DNA of 59,062 nt from DAOVRD01 sp964521715 (GTDB lineage Bacteria; Planctomycetota; Brocadiia; SM23-32). Positions 7,688 through 16,493 of the stretch are shown piece after piece. The first letter of the stretch is position 1; each line of letters starts with the position of its first letter. The notes below the pieces were generated by a model that saw only the letters and a program-made list of their open reading frames with translations, ran no database searches and was not told the origin of the DNA. The position numbers and the translations under genes were made by a program. The DNA lies in assembly GCA_964521715.1 (NCBI GenBank), contig CAZFSS010000025.1, positions 1 through 59,062 of the forward strand, written 5' to 3'.

Positions 7688-8299
7688 CTACCGCGGTTCC
7701 GCCAGCAGGTCGCCCATGGTCGAGCCGAAGGGCGCGGCCACGAGCACCTCGTCTGCCGCCAGGCCGATCTTGGGCCTCGACCCGCCGCAGCCGACCGAAA
7801 GGGTCGGCGCACCTTCCATCAGCACGTAGGACGTGCATTCGCCGCAGGCCGCCCCCTCGGCCGACAGGGGCGAATTCACCCGCTCGCCGGTTGCGCCGGA
7901 GTACGCCCGCACGATGCGCAGGGCCTCCTCCACCTTGCATACCCGGATCAGCAGGTCTGGCTCCAGCGGCTCATGCGGGTAGCGGAAGAAGAGGATGTAG
8001 CGGAACGGACGGGTGAGGCGCACCGCGGATTCCAGGAACGCCACGGCCGTGTCCCGGTCCACCGAGTGTCCCCACCGCAGGAGCGTTTCCGTCATGCCCT
8101 CCAGGTCGCGCTCGCCGATCGCCAGGTGGTACCTGGCCAGGGGGCAGTTCACGTTGTCCGCCGGGATGAAGAACGGCCCGCGCTCGCGCGCGATGCCGAT
8201 GAAGCGGCAGTACGCCTCGTGTTCGTGAAGCTCCTCGACGCCGGAGGGGCGTTGCTCGGGGAAGCTCACCCCTATCAAGTCACCTCGTTCGCCGGTCAA
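7688..8299 (-). CDS. DUF169 family protein
   Basis: A 203-residue protein resembling DUF169 (COG2043). Family-typical parts are visible: a central region RYILFFRYPHEPLEPDLLIRVCKVEEALRIVRAYS, the cysteine motif GAACGECTSYVLM, and SVGCGGSRPKIGLAADEVLVAAPFGSTMGDLL at the C-terminus. The start is TTG at 8299, with AGGGAG 8 nt upstream. Conserved cysteines suggest metal or cofactor binding, but the family has no established reaction. It lies upstream of the GyrI-like gene on the same strand (190 bp gap) and is divergent from the large glycoside hydrolase gene; the 229 bp between the divergent starts hold no clear promoter. Confidence 0.8.
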   Translation of the reverse strand: MTGERGDLIGVSFPEQRPSGVEELHEHEAYCRFIGIARERGPFFIPADNVNCPLARYHLAIGERDLEGMTETLLRWGHSVDRDTAVAFLESAVRLTRPFRYILFFRYPHEPLEPDLLIRVCKVEEALRIVRAYSGATGERVNSPLSAEGAACGECTSYVLMEGAPTLSVGCGGSRPKIGLAADEVLVAAPFGSTMGDLLAEPR

Positions 8300-8528
8300 T
8301 GGCGCTCTCCCTGAGGGGGTGGGCGGGCCGAGCGATCTCGGCCGCCGCTCCGGCTCCGTAGGTTACCTGGCATAGGAGAAGGCGTCCAGTTCCGCGCTCT
8401 TGCCGCGGCCTGCCCGGCGGCCCGAGTGTTGCGAGGCGAATGGGGATGCGGTAGGATTCCGCGTGCGAAGGATGGTCTTGGTTTCAGGGCGCAGCGCTGC
8501 TCGATCACCGGCCGGGGGGGACGATCCC

Positions 8529-11500
8529 ATGGACTGCGAGCACAGATCAACGGGTCTCTGGATGGTTCTGGCGTCGGCTCTGCTCTTGTCGTGCTCGATG
8601 GGCCGCGTCGTCGGGGCGCAGGAGAGGGTCAAGAGCTGGATCTATATCGACCATTCGTGCACGGCCCGCACGTTCGTCGAAGGCGAGCAGTGGAAGGTGC
8701 CGGTCGAGTACTACCTGGATCCGGCCGAGGACAAGGGAGGGACGAGGCTCAACCTCTGGGGAGGCGGTCCGTGGATCGACAATCCGGACGGGAAGTACGC
8801 CACGGAGAGGCACCACGAGTCGTATCCCGGACTCTACCAGACCGTGGACGCCGAGCCGGGCCGCCACACGTACGAGTTCGCGTTGACGGTGCCCCCGGCG
8901 CTGCCGCAGAACGACGTGCTGTTGATCGCTCACTTCCAGGACGCTTCGGGGGAGTCGTGGCCGTGGGAGTTCCGCCGGGGAAGAATGTGGTTCGTGCGCA
9001 AGGGCGGCTACTTCGAGCTGGAGACGGACAAGCCGGGCAATCTGTTCACCTACGACGAACCGGTGCGCGTCGTCGCCAGGCTGAAGAACGTCAGTTCGGC
9101 CGGCCAGCAGAAGACGCTGGCATACACGGTCTGGGACGTGACAGGCGCGACGGCAGCGGAGGGCAAGGTGCCCTTTACCGTCCAGCAAGACGGGCAGGAG
9201 GTGCCCGTCGAACTGCGCCTGGACCGGCGCGGGACGTTCCTCATTGAAGCAGAGGTGGCCGGCTGGGAGAAGCGGGAGACGACCTTCTGCCGCATCCCCG
9301 ACGTGATGGCCATGACGGGCGGCGCGCCGACGCGGTTCGGGATGACGAGCGTCGTCGCACCCGACCCGCCCGAGCGCACGGAGAAGCTCTGCCGCATCGC
9401 CAGGCGTCTCGGCCTGACGAGCTGCCGCACGATGCACGTCTGGTACGACATGGAGCCGGGCCCCGGCGTCTACAAGCTGGATGCGTGGGAGCAGGCATTC
9501 GACATCGGCCGGCGCAACGGGATCGACACGTGGATCTGCATCTACGACCCGCCGGCCTGGGCCCTCGTCGGCGCGGAGAGCGTGCGGTCGTACAAAGCCG
9601 TACGGGTCGACTGGGATGCGTGGCGCGACTTCGTGAGGACCGTGACCACCCGCCTGAAGGGCAAGCTCTACGGCTGGGAGTGGCTCAACGAGATCACTCC
9701 CGGCGGCACCGAAGATCCGGTGACGGACTACGTGGCCCTCTGCCGCATCGGCACGGAGACGGCCAGGGCGGTCGATCCGAGCATCGTGACTATCCTGGCC
9801 GGCGGGCTCTGGCCGCGCAGCTACCGCATCGAGATGCTCAAGGCGGGAGTCGGCCAGTACATCGACGTCCTGCCGATCCACTACTCGAACGGCGGAGGCG
9901 TGATCGAGGCGCAGGAGGACCTGGCCTCCGTCGGGTGCGAGCGCGTGGCCGTCTGGGACGACGAGTCCGCCACGGGGCTCAACGCCTGGAACGTGCCGCC
10001 GCTGGAGGAGCTCCAGAACACGACGCAGGCCAACTGGGTGCTGACGCAGTGGCCGGACGAACTGGCCGCCGGATGCGAGAAGATCATCTACTTCGGCGGC
10101 GAAGGAGCCACTGCCGGCAACTGGACCTACCTGCTGGGCGACCTGCGGCCCCGCCCCGTGGCCGCCACCCTCGCCGTGTTCGTCAGCAAGCTGTTCGCAG
10201 CGGATCCGGTCGGCGTCTTCTCGCTCGGCAAGGGCGCGCTCTTCCACCTGTTCGAGCGCGACGGCAGGGCGGTGCTCGTCTGCTCCACCTACGAGCACGA
10301 CGGGGAGACGGTTGACCTCCAGGTCGGCACGGACAAGGTGGTGACGACCGATTACCAGGGCAACGAGACCGGGGTGCCTGCCACGAAGGGCGTGGCGGCG
10401 CTTCAGCTCGGCCCCATGCGCTACTTCCTGGAAGGCGCGGACCTGGACGTCCTGAAGGCCTACGTCGTCCCCGAGGTCCAGACGCACCGCGGCGCAATGA
10501 AGAGGACGCGCCTGGTCGAGACGCCGCGGATCGCAATGCTGGTGGGGCAGCAGGCAACGCTCTTTGTGCTGCTCAGGAACCTCTACGAGCGCGAGCTGTC
10601 CGGCACGATCCGCCTCTCGCTCCCCCAAGGATGGCCGGGGGCGCAGGACGTGCGTTTCTCGCTGAAGCCGGGCGAGGAGGTCTCGCTGCCGATCTCGGTC
10701 GTGGTGCCGGCGGACGCCCCGCCGCAAGACCATGCCGCCAGCGCCGTTTTCACATTCTCCTGGGACAAGCTGCCTGAGATCACGAAGCCCTTCGTCATCG
10801 CCGCGATCACGCCCAGCATGGTCGGCAACCTGATCCGCAACGGCGGCTTCGAGGCCCCGGACGAAGCGGGCACGGGTCCCGCGGAATGGGGCGTCGACGG
10901 CACGACCAGCCGGTGGCTCGGCTCCGAGGGGCTGGGGCTCGGCCTGGGCAAGCACGTCCTGGAGTTCACGAAGTCCGAGAACTACGCCTCGACCGGCCAG
11001 ACGCTCCAGCTTCGCGGCGGCCAGACCTACCTCTACACTGCCTGGGTCTGGAACCGGCACATGAACGCCGGCTCCAACGTCTACCTGAACATGGCGGACG
11101 GCTCCCGTCGGTCTCTCTACGACGTGCAGGTTTTCACCGCCGGCGAAGACAATCCCTACTGGCAGATCTACACCAGCAGAATCCAGACGCCGGAGAACCT
11201 GAGCGACGCGGGCTTCTCCCCGCTCGGCATCGGGCAGGGATCGGCGCTGTTCGACAACGTCCGCGTCACGCCGTTCGAGGGGACCGACTTCGTCGCCGAG
11301 TGCCACCGCGCGCCCGCGCCGCCCGCCATCGATGGCAAGCTGGACGACTGGATCACCGCATGCCCGCTGCCGCTGGTCGGCCGCAACCAGCTCTCCGTGA
11401 CGGATCAGTCCTATGCGTGGACGCCCGCCAACCTCAATGGCGTCGCCTACCTGATGTGGGACGAGGCGAACCTCTACGTGGCGGTGCAGATGCTGGATGA

Positions 11501-11951
11501 CACGCACCATGAGGCAGGAACGGGCGAGACCGTCATCCAGGGCGACAGCCTGATCCTGGCCTTCGACCCGACCAACCGCGGCCCCGAGGCGCAGCAGAAG
11601 GCGTTCGCGTACTACGTCTCCTCGGCCGTGCCGGGCGGGGGCAGCGGCGTGCACACGATTTACCGCCCGGAAGCTTACTCGGGCGGGCTGCGCACGGGCC
11701 ACCTCTTCCGCGACTCCTCGGTCTACGAGATGGCCATCGGCCGTGATGACGGCGGGTGCACCTACGAGATCCGCATCCCCTGGGCGGAACTGGGCGGCGT
11801 GCAGCCGGCCTTCGCGGGCAAGTTCGCCTTCTCCGTGCAGCTCAACGACAACGACGGCGGCGGCCCGGCGGCGCACATGAACTGGGGCGGCGGCATAGCG
11901 CCGGCCTGGCGGCCGGCCGACTTCGGCGTCGTCACGTTCGTCAACGATTAG
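8529..11951 (+). CDS. large secreted clan GH-A glycoside hydrolase with CBM4/9-like and CBM9-like modules
   Basis: A 1,140-residue protein with a signal peptide at about 1-30 (WMVLASALLLSCSMGRVVGAQ). Residues about 30-260 are beta-rich. A TIM barrel at about 265-540 has the GH-A acid/base motif WEWLNEI (Glu388) and a likely nucleophile in VWDDES (Glu479), as in GH39/GH5-type enzymes. A CBM4/9-like jelly roll starts at about 767 (NLIRNGGFEAP). A CBM9/DOMON-like module occupies about 920-1140 (PPAIDGKLDDW, AYLMWDEANLYVAVQMLDD). GGGGGGA lies upstream of ATG 8529; the frame from 8400 is noncoding-like. The substrate cannot be read from sequence, but the family and modules indicate extracellular polysaccharide degradation. 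It stands alone, with a rhamnosidase-like locus 2 kb downstream. Confidence 0.75.
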   Translation: MDCEHRSTGLWMVLASALLLSCSMGRVVGAQERVKSWIYIDHSCTARTFVEGEQWKVPVEYYLDPAEDKGGTRLNLWGGGPWIDNPDGKYATERHHESYPGLYQTVDAEPGRHTYEFALTVPPALPQNDVLLIAHFQDASGESWPWEFRRGRMWFVRKGGYFELETDKPGNLFTYDEPVRVVARLKNVSSAGQQKTLAYTVWDVTGATAAEGKVPFTVQQDGQEVPVELRLDRRGTFLIEAEVAGWEKRETTFCRIPDVMAMTGGAPTRFGMTSVVAPDPPERTEKLCRIARRLGLTSCRTMHVWYDMEPGPGVYKLDAWEQAFDIGRRNGIDTWICIYDPPAWALVGAESVRSYKAVRVDWDAWRDFVRTVTTRLKGKLYGWEWLNEITPGGTEDPVTDYVALCRIGTETARAVDPSIVTILAGGLWPRSYRIEMLKAGVGQYIDVLPIHYSNGGGVIEAQEDLASVGCERVAVWDDESATGLNAWNVPPLEELQNTTQANWVLTQWPDELAAGCEKIIYFGGEGATAGNWTYLLGDLRPRPVAATLAVFVSKLFAADPVGVFSLGKGALFHLFERDGRAVLVCSTYEHDGETVDLQVGTDKVVTTDYQGNETGVPATKGVAALQLGPMRYFLEGADLDVLKAYVVPEVQTHRGAMKRTRLVETPRIAMLVGQQATLFVLLRNLYERELSGTIRLSLPQGWPGAQDVRFSLKPGEEVSLPISVVVPADAPPQDHAASAVFTFSWDKLPEITKPFVIAAITPSMVGNLIRNGGFEAPDEAGTGPAEWGVDGTTSRWLGSEGLGLGLGKHVLEFTKSENYASTGQTLQLRGGQTYLYTAWVWNRHMNAGSNVYLNMADGSRRSLYDVQVFTAGEDNPYWQIYTSRIQTPENLSDAGFSPLGIGQGSALFDNVRVTPFEGTDFVAECHRAPAPPAIDGKLDDWITACPLPLVGRNQLSVTDQSYAWTPANLNGVAYLMWDEANLYVAVQMLDDTHHEAGTGETVIQGDSLILAFDPTNRGPEAQQKAFAYYVSSAVPGGGSGVHTIYRPEAYSGGLRTGHLFRDSSVYEMAIGRDDGGCTYEIRIPWAELGGVQPAFAGKFAFSVQLNDNDGGGPAAHMNWGGGIAPAWRPADFGVVTFVND

Positions 11952-12147
11952 GGAAGACGCGATGGGCGAGGCTGAAGGCGGGCCTCAGCGCGAGCAGCCC
12001 CATGGTTTCTCGGTTGCCGAGGACCGCGCCCCGGGCCTGGCCCGGAGCCCCTCTCTGACTTCGGCGGCGGACGCGTAGCGCCTGCCCCATCTGGCACGCC
12101 GCTGCTGTCATTGCGAGCGCGCCTTCGGTCGCCCACGTCATTCCGAA

Positions 12148-12189
12148 CCCGCCGTACGGCGGGCGGAGGTTCACCCGCCTATGGGCGGG
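12148..12189. repeat. REP-like double palindrome
   Basis: A perfect 16-bp palindrome CCCGCCGTACGGCGGG (12148-12163) is followed by a hairpin with arms CCCGCC (12174-12179) and GGCGGG (12184-12189). An ATG at 12181 lies in the second loop, which argues against it as the start of the next gene. The remaining 11952-12147 shows no gene. Confidence 0.45.
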
Positions 12190-12207
12190 AATCTGGCAGT
12201 GCAGGAC

Positions 12208-13428
12208 ATGCGTGACTTGCAGTCGAAGGGTTGGGTGCGTCGGATGCAACCATGGCTTCAGGCTCGCGCGGATCCATGGCGGCTGGCCCGGTTGAGCTGG
12301 CGTCTGGTTGCTTTCGTCTTCCTGATCGGGCTGGGTACCATCGTCATGTTGATTGTGGCCTGGTGGCCTGCCGCGTCGACGCTCGGTTACAGGCGAACGC
12401 ACGGGATTGTTCTTGCGGCTCAGGTGCAAGCGCTGCAGGTTGGCAAGGCGTACAGGCCGGTGATTCAGTACCGCTACGTCGTGGGAGGGGTGCAGCATCT
12501 TGGCACCACGTACACTGTCCTTCCGTTAGGCAGCGCGCAGGGAGCCAAGGAGTGGGCAGAGAGCGTCATTCGGAATCACGTACCTGGGGGCACTTGTGCA
12601 GTCCATTACGATCCTCAGGACCCAGCCAACAGCGTTCTCCACTGGAAGCCCGAACTCGAGCTCATCCTGAAGAGCACGGCTTTGTTGCTGATGGGGTGTG
12701 CTGCGGTCTTGTTACCTGGGTGTGCGCTGTGGGTAAGAGCCCGTCAGCGCCTGAGTAGGGCGGCGGAGAGAGGGCGCCTGGTGGTGAGGTTTGGGATCGT
12801 TCCTGTGGTCTTGTGCCTTGGGGCTCTCTTGTCCTCGAGCGGGCTGTTCGGCGTGGCACTGTGGACAGGTGTAGCCTATGTGCGACATGCCGAGGCCTGG
12901 CTCGAGCGCGCCGTCGCGTGGTCCTGGACCATTCTGGCCATGCTCGCGTTGGCGTTTGTGCTTTGGCTGCTTGTGAGAGCGATCAGGCACCTGGACGGGC
13001 ATGCCTGGAGCGTAGGGCCGCACGGGCTGTGTTGGCTGTACAGGGGCGGGAGCTACGCCGTTCCTTGGGGTGACGTCGAAGCAGTTGGACTGCTGGACTA
13101 TGTCGGCGAGGGGATGCCCGCGGTGCGCCTGCGGAACCCGGAGGCCTTTCAGTCGATGTTGCTTTCTCATGAGGGCGCATTGTCTGAACTGAGTGTAGCG
13201 CTCAGGCGGCTGGGCCGACTGGTGAGGGGCAAGTCCGCGGGTGGCCCTGCGGGGGAGATGCTGCTGCCGCGGACGGCGGGACCCGCCGCCGTCCTGGACC
13301 GACGACAGTGCGGGTACGACATCGGATTCCTGTGGTTGGGGCTGCCCACTTCGCCCGCCCGTTTCACCGAGGCCCTGCAGACGCAGAAGGAGCAGTTTGA
13401 CAGCACGCGTTGTCTGCCGGGTCTGTAG
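12208..13428 (+). CDS. DUF3592-like membrane protein
   Basis: A protein of about 406 residues. After a short cytoplasmic start come a membrane segment (LVAFVFLIGLGTIVMLIVAWW), then an extracytoplasmic domain GIVLAAQVQALQVGKAYRPVIQYRYVVGG...HYDPQDPANSVLHW, which matches the DUF3592 pattern. Three further hydrophobic segments follow: LLLMGCAAVLLPGCALWV, FGIVPVVLCLGALLSSSGLFG and WTILAMLALAFVLWLLV. The C-terminal cytosolic part resembles a PH-like domain. An ATG at 12181 is in frame but sits in a hairpin repeat, so 12208 or 12244 is more likely. Third-position T is more frequent than in neighbours, hinting at transfer. Its 3' end meets an RHS-repeat remnant. Function is unknown. Confidence 0.6.
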   Translation: MRDLQSKGWVRRMQPWLQARADPWRLARLSWRLVAFVFLIGLGTIVMLIVAWWPAASTLGYRRTHGIVLAAQVQALQVGKAYRPVIQYRYVVGGVQHLGTTYTVLPLGSAQGAKEWAESVIRNHVPGGTCAVHYDPQDPANSVLHWKPELELILKSTALLLMGCAAVLLPGCALWVRARQRLSRAAERGRLVVRFGIVPVVLCLGALLSSSGLFGVALWTGVAYVRHAEAWLERAVAWSWTILAMLALAFVLWLLVRAIRHLDGHAWSVGPHGLCWLYRGGSYAVPWGDVEAVGLLDYVGEGMPAVRLRNPEAFQSMLLSHEGALSELSVALRRLGRLVRGKSAGGPAGEMLLPRTAGPAAVLDRRQCGYDIGFLWLGLPTSPARFTEALQTQKEQFDSTRCLPGL

Positions 13429-13433
13429 ACGTT

Positions 13434-13799
13434 GCGGGCCTTGCCAGTGGCCGGAGGGACGGCAACGACAACTCGGCTGTCGAGTGGACCTACACTCGGG
13501 AGGCGGACGGCGACCTGATGGTCGAGGAGTCGCAGGAGTACGGCACCTACACGGACCGGACGGTGACGGTGACCTACGACCTTTCGGGCAGGATCAAGTC
13601 GCTGGAGTATCCGAGCGGTCTGGCGCTGACCTACACGCACGACGACATCGGGCGGATCACGGCCGTCGACGACGGCTCGGACGACCGCGTGGCCGACACC
13701 TACAAGGGGTAGCTCTTGGAGAGGCGGGAGTACGCGAGCGGCGCGTACCTCACCCACCTGGACGACCGGGGCAAGTGCCTGTCCGGCTACGAAATCTGA
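13434..13799 (+). pseudogene. RHS/YD-repeat protein remnant
   Basis: The frame ending at 13712 reads TVTVTYDLSGRIKSLEYPSGLALTYTHDDIGRI, clear YD repeats of RHS proteins. After the TAG at 13710 the same frame continues as YD-like sequence (RREYASGAYLTHLDDRGKC) to TGA at 13797-13799. So this is a fragment of an RHS-type surface or toxin-delivery protein that has lost both ends and gained an in-frame stop. No start signal or C-terminal toxin domain is present. It abuts the DUF3592-like gene and a 134-bp inverted-repeat element, suggesting a scar of a former RHS locus. Confidence 0.65.
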
Positions 13800-13932
13800 G
13801 ACACGGATCAACACGGATAAAGACGGATGAAACACGAGCAGACAGCGCAGAAGATCACTTGCGCGACGTTCAGTACACAACGTCCTGGCCTTTGGTGTCT
13901 TGAGTCAGTGCAATCCGTGTGAATCCGTGTCT
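13799..13932. repeat. 134-bp element bounded by 20-bp inverted repeats
   Basis: Left arm 13799-13818 (AGACACGGATCAACACGGAT) and right arm 13913-13932 are inverted copies matching at 18 of 20 bases. Each arm itself holds two ACACGGAT-type units. The interior has no convincing gene. It separates the RHS remnant from the rhamnosidase gene 3' end. Confidence 0.6.
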
Positions 13933-13966
13933 AGTGCCGGCCGTTCGGATCCCGGCTGCGCCCGCG

Positions 13967-16351
13967 TCACCTCTGGGTGACGACGTGCTCGCCTGCCGGG
14001 ACGTCAAGCGCGGCCCGCCCGCCCCTGACCTCTGCGGCTGCGGGCCTTCCGTCCAGCTCGACCTTCGCGCGCGGCGTGCCCGGGGGGAGCGACGCCCGGG
14101 CCGTGCACCCCTCGGGGATCTGGATCTGGAGGCGGAACTGCTCCGGCTCGCGCGACCAGCTCACGCGCACCGGGCCGTGCGGCGTGGGCACGTCTCCTGA
14201 CGCCCATTGCAGGTCGGCCGGCCTCGGCTCGATCAGGATCCGGGAGAAGCCCGGCTCCAGGGCGCGCACTCCCAGCACGTAGGCCGGCAGCACGTACGTC
14301 GGCGCCCCCGCCCAGCCGTGGCAGAGGCTCGTGCCCCGTTCGGGCACGACGCCCGGCGGCCAGTCCAGGCTGAATGAGTCCCACCATGTGGTCGCGCCCC
14401 GCGCGAGCATGTCCCCCCAGTACTCCCGGATGAAGTCCAGCGCGCGCTGCTCACGCCCGTACGCGTAGAGCCCGAGCAGGACGAACAGGCCGTGGAAGGG
14501 GGCGTCTATGCGGCTCACTTCCGGCGTGAACATGCGGCGCGCGATCTCCTCCCCCGCGGCCGGCTCCGGTATCCCCGACCAGAGCAGCAGCGCGTTGACG
14601 TACTGGCCCGACTGCCGTCTCTCGCCCCGCCGGGTCGAGCCGAAGCAGAGGCCCGTCTCCTCGTCCACGAGGCCTTCGACGAGTGCGCGCTTCATCGCGG
14701 CCGCCACGTCGGCGTAGCGCTCCGCTTCTTCGCGCTTGCCGAGCCTGCCGGCGGTCGCCGAGGCGCGGCGCAGCAGGACGTAGAAGGGGAAGTTGTCCCA
14801 CGCCTCGCATCGGTCCTTCTCCGCTTCCATCCAGGCGCGGAACGGGTCTCGTGCGGCGTCATCCTTCGGAGTCCGTCGGCCGGGCCGGCCGATCAGGCCG
14901 ACCTCGTTCTGCATCTGGCCGATCGCCCAGTCGAGCAGCCGGCGCAGGTTCGGCCACAGCTCGTCGAGCAGTCCGGCGTCGGCGCTGAGGTCGTAGTGGT
15001 CCAGCAGGTCCAGCCCCCAGTAGGCGGACCAGGCGGGGTAGAAGCCGTCGCAGCCGCGGTAGGGCCCGTAGGGCGGCAGCGCGCCTTCCGCGTGCTGAAT
15101 GTGAGCCATCTGGCGCAGGCACTTGCGGTTCATCCGCGGGTCGCCGAAGGCGTAATGGGCGATGAGGTTCTCGGCGAACATGTCGCCGCCGTAGAGCGTG
15201 CGCTCGCGCCAGGGGCAGTCCACGAAGTGATCCAGCATGCTCATGCGCATCGTGTACCGCCCCACTTCCCAGATGCGGTTGAGCAGCGGGTCCGAGCAGG
15301 AGAAGGAGCCCTTGTTCTCGACCGGGTAGGTCTCCATCTCCATGGAGACGTCGGCCAGCTCGACGGGCGCCGGCGTCTCGCGGAACAGCAGCTTCATGTA
15401 GCGGAACGTGCGGCGGTTGAAGGGCTGGAGCACCTGGCGCCCGCCTCTGAGCACGAAGGTGTCCACGCGCGTCAGGAACAAGCCCTCGCCGTAGAGGACG
15501 TCGAAGACGCCGCCAGCGCTGCCGGCGACCGTGATCTCGGGGCAGCCCGTGACGTCGCGCCCGAAGTCGAGGATGAGCGATGGGTCGAAGTCCTCGTGGG
15601 TCTTCTGGATGCGGGCCGGGTGCCCCGGCCGGCTGTGGGGAGAATCCGCGGCCAGGCTCCACTCGTCGTAGACCTCCCAATCGTCGCGCCAGGAGTAGGT
15701 GACGCTGGCGCTCTCCCAGAAGGCGTTGACGGGACGGACGCGCTCTCCGCGCAGGAAGGGGATCTCGCGCTCGACCAGCCGCGTCCATGGCTCGACGGGC
15801 GGCCTGCCCAGGACTTCCGGCCGGAGCCAGGCGGCATCGTCGAAGTCCTGCTCGGTCCAGCCCTGCGGCTCGCGTCGGGAGTCGTATGCCTCTTTGAAGT
15901 CCCCGTAGAGCGTGCAGTTGAGGGGGACGTCCTGCCTCCGTGCGGGCGACTGGAGGACGCGCCATGAGCCGTCCGTCACGAGGAGCGCGTCGCCGTCCCG
16001 GCCGGGGGCGCGCAGCTCGAGCAGGAAGCCGCCGGGGCCCCAGTTCTGGCCGAGGATGCCGCGGCTCTTCCGGCCGTAATTGTAGCAGAGAGCGGCGACT
16101 ACGTTCCGCCCTGCGCGCAAGAGCCCGCCTGCTTCGTAGGCGTCGTAGTAGTAGCGCGAGGGATCGGTCGGGTTCGGCCCCCTGCCGACGTACCGGCCGT
16201 TGATGTAGAGCTTGTAGAGGCTGCTGGCCGTGACGAAGAGCACGGGGTCTTCGGGCGTCTCGGGAAGCTCCCAGGCTCTGCGGGCGTGCATGTAGAAGTT
16301 GTCCATGTCTTCGACGGCGGGATGCCATATCCACGAGGCATTCCAGTCCAT
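13967..16351 (-). CDS. GH78 alpha-L-rhamnosidase-like enzyme
   Basis: A 794-residue protein without a signal peptide. The N-terminus is jelly-roll like (ASWIWHPAVEDMDNFYMHARRAWELP, LYINGRYVGRGPNP). A beta-sandwich at about 270-370 ends FNRRTFRYMKLLF. An (alpha/alpha)6 barrel begins at about 385 with SCSDPLLNRIWEVGRYTM and the diagnostic DCPWRERTLYGGDM motif, where GH78 enzymes place active-site acids. Later parts include WWDSFSLDWPPG and SLCHGWAGAPTYVLPAYVLGV, then a C-terminal beta domain with RVSWSREPEQFRL. The ATG at 16351 has GGAGGG 8 nt upstream. The family hydrolyses alpha-L-rhamnosides; it is likely cytoplasmic here and works on imported oligosaccharides. It is divergent from the DUF5060/DUF4038-like hydrolase with 142 bp between the starts. 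Confidence 0.8.
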   Translation of the reverse strand: MDWNASWIWHPAVEDMDNFYMHARRAWELPETPEDPVLFVTASSLYKLYINGRYVGRGPNPTDPSRYYYDAYEAGGLLRAGRNVVAALCYNYGRKSRGILGQNWGPGGFLLELRAPGRDGDALLVTDGSWRVLQSPARRQDVPLNCTLYGDFKEAYDSRREPQGWTEQDFDDAAWLRPEVLGRPPVEPWTRLVEREIPFLRGERVRPVNAFWESASVTYSWRDDWEVYDEWSLAADSPHSRPGHPARIQKTHEDFDPSLILDFGRDVTGCPEITVAGSAGGVFDVLYGEGLFLTRVDTFVLRGGRQVLQPFNRRTFRYMKLLFRETPAPVELADVSMEMETYPVENKGSFSCSDPLLNRIWEVGRYTMRMSMLDHFVDCPWRERTLYGGDMFAENLIAHYAFGDPRMNRKCLRQMAHIQHAEGALPPYGPYRGCDGFYPAWSAYWGLDLLDHYDLSADAGLLDELWPNLRRLLDWAIGQMQNEVGLIGRPGRRTPKDDAARDPFRAWMEAEKDRCEAWDNFPFYVLLRRASATAGRLGKREEAERYADVAAAMKRALVEGLVDEETGLCFGSTRRGERRQSGQYVNALLLWSGIPEPAAGEEIARRMFTPEVSRIDAPFHGLFVLLGLYAYGREQRALDFIREYWGDMLARGATTWWDSFSLDWPPGVVPERGTSLCHGWAGAPTYVLPAYVLGVRALEPGFSRILIEPRPADLQWASGDVPTPHGPVRVSWSREPEQFRLQIQIPEGCTARASLPPGTPRAKVELDGRPAAAEVRGGRAALDVPAGEHVVTQR

Positions 16352-16410
16352 CCCCTGACCCTCCGTTCCGCAGGTGGCACGGCCGCAGGATACCGGAATC
16401 CGCCCCGCGT

Positions 16411-16438
16411 TTGAAAAGCAGAGCGGAAACGGTAACAT
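16411..16438 (+). promoter_or_regulatory. possible promoter in the divergent hydrolase spacer
   Basis: TTGAAA (16411-16416), a 16-nt spacer and TAACAT (16433-16438) face the hydrolase gene starting at 16494. The -10 match is partial. Confidence 0.3.
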
Positions 16439-16493
16439 CCCGGTGCAGCACGGCGAGACGGTGCAGCCAACTCTGCGCCAGGGAGGGCATGCG

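Noticed and set aside
8547..11876. A 1,109-residue minus-strand open frame
   Set aside because: It is antisense to the secreted hydrolase gene, whose domains, signal peptide and catalytic motifs are clear. The frame has no recognisable domain and is explained by high GC.
12110..12190. Possible CRISPR or tandem array
   Set aside because: Only two unequal palindromes are present, with no regularly spaced repeat; no CRISPR-like array was found in the window.
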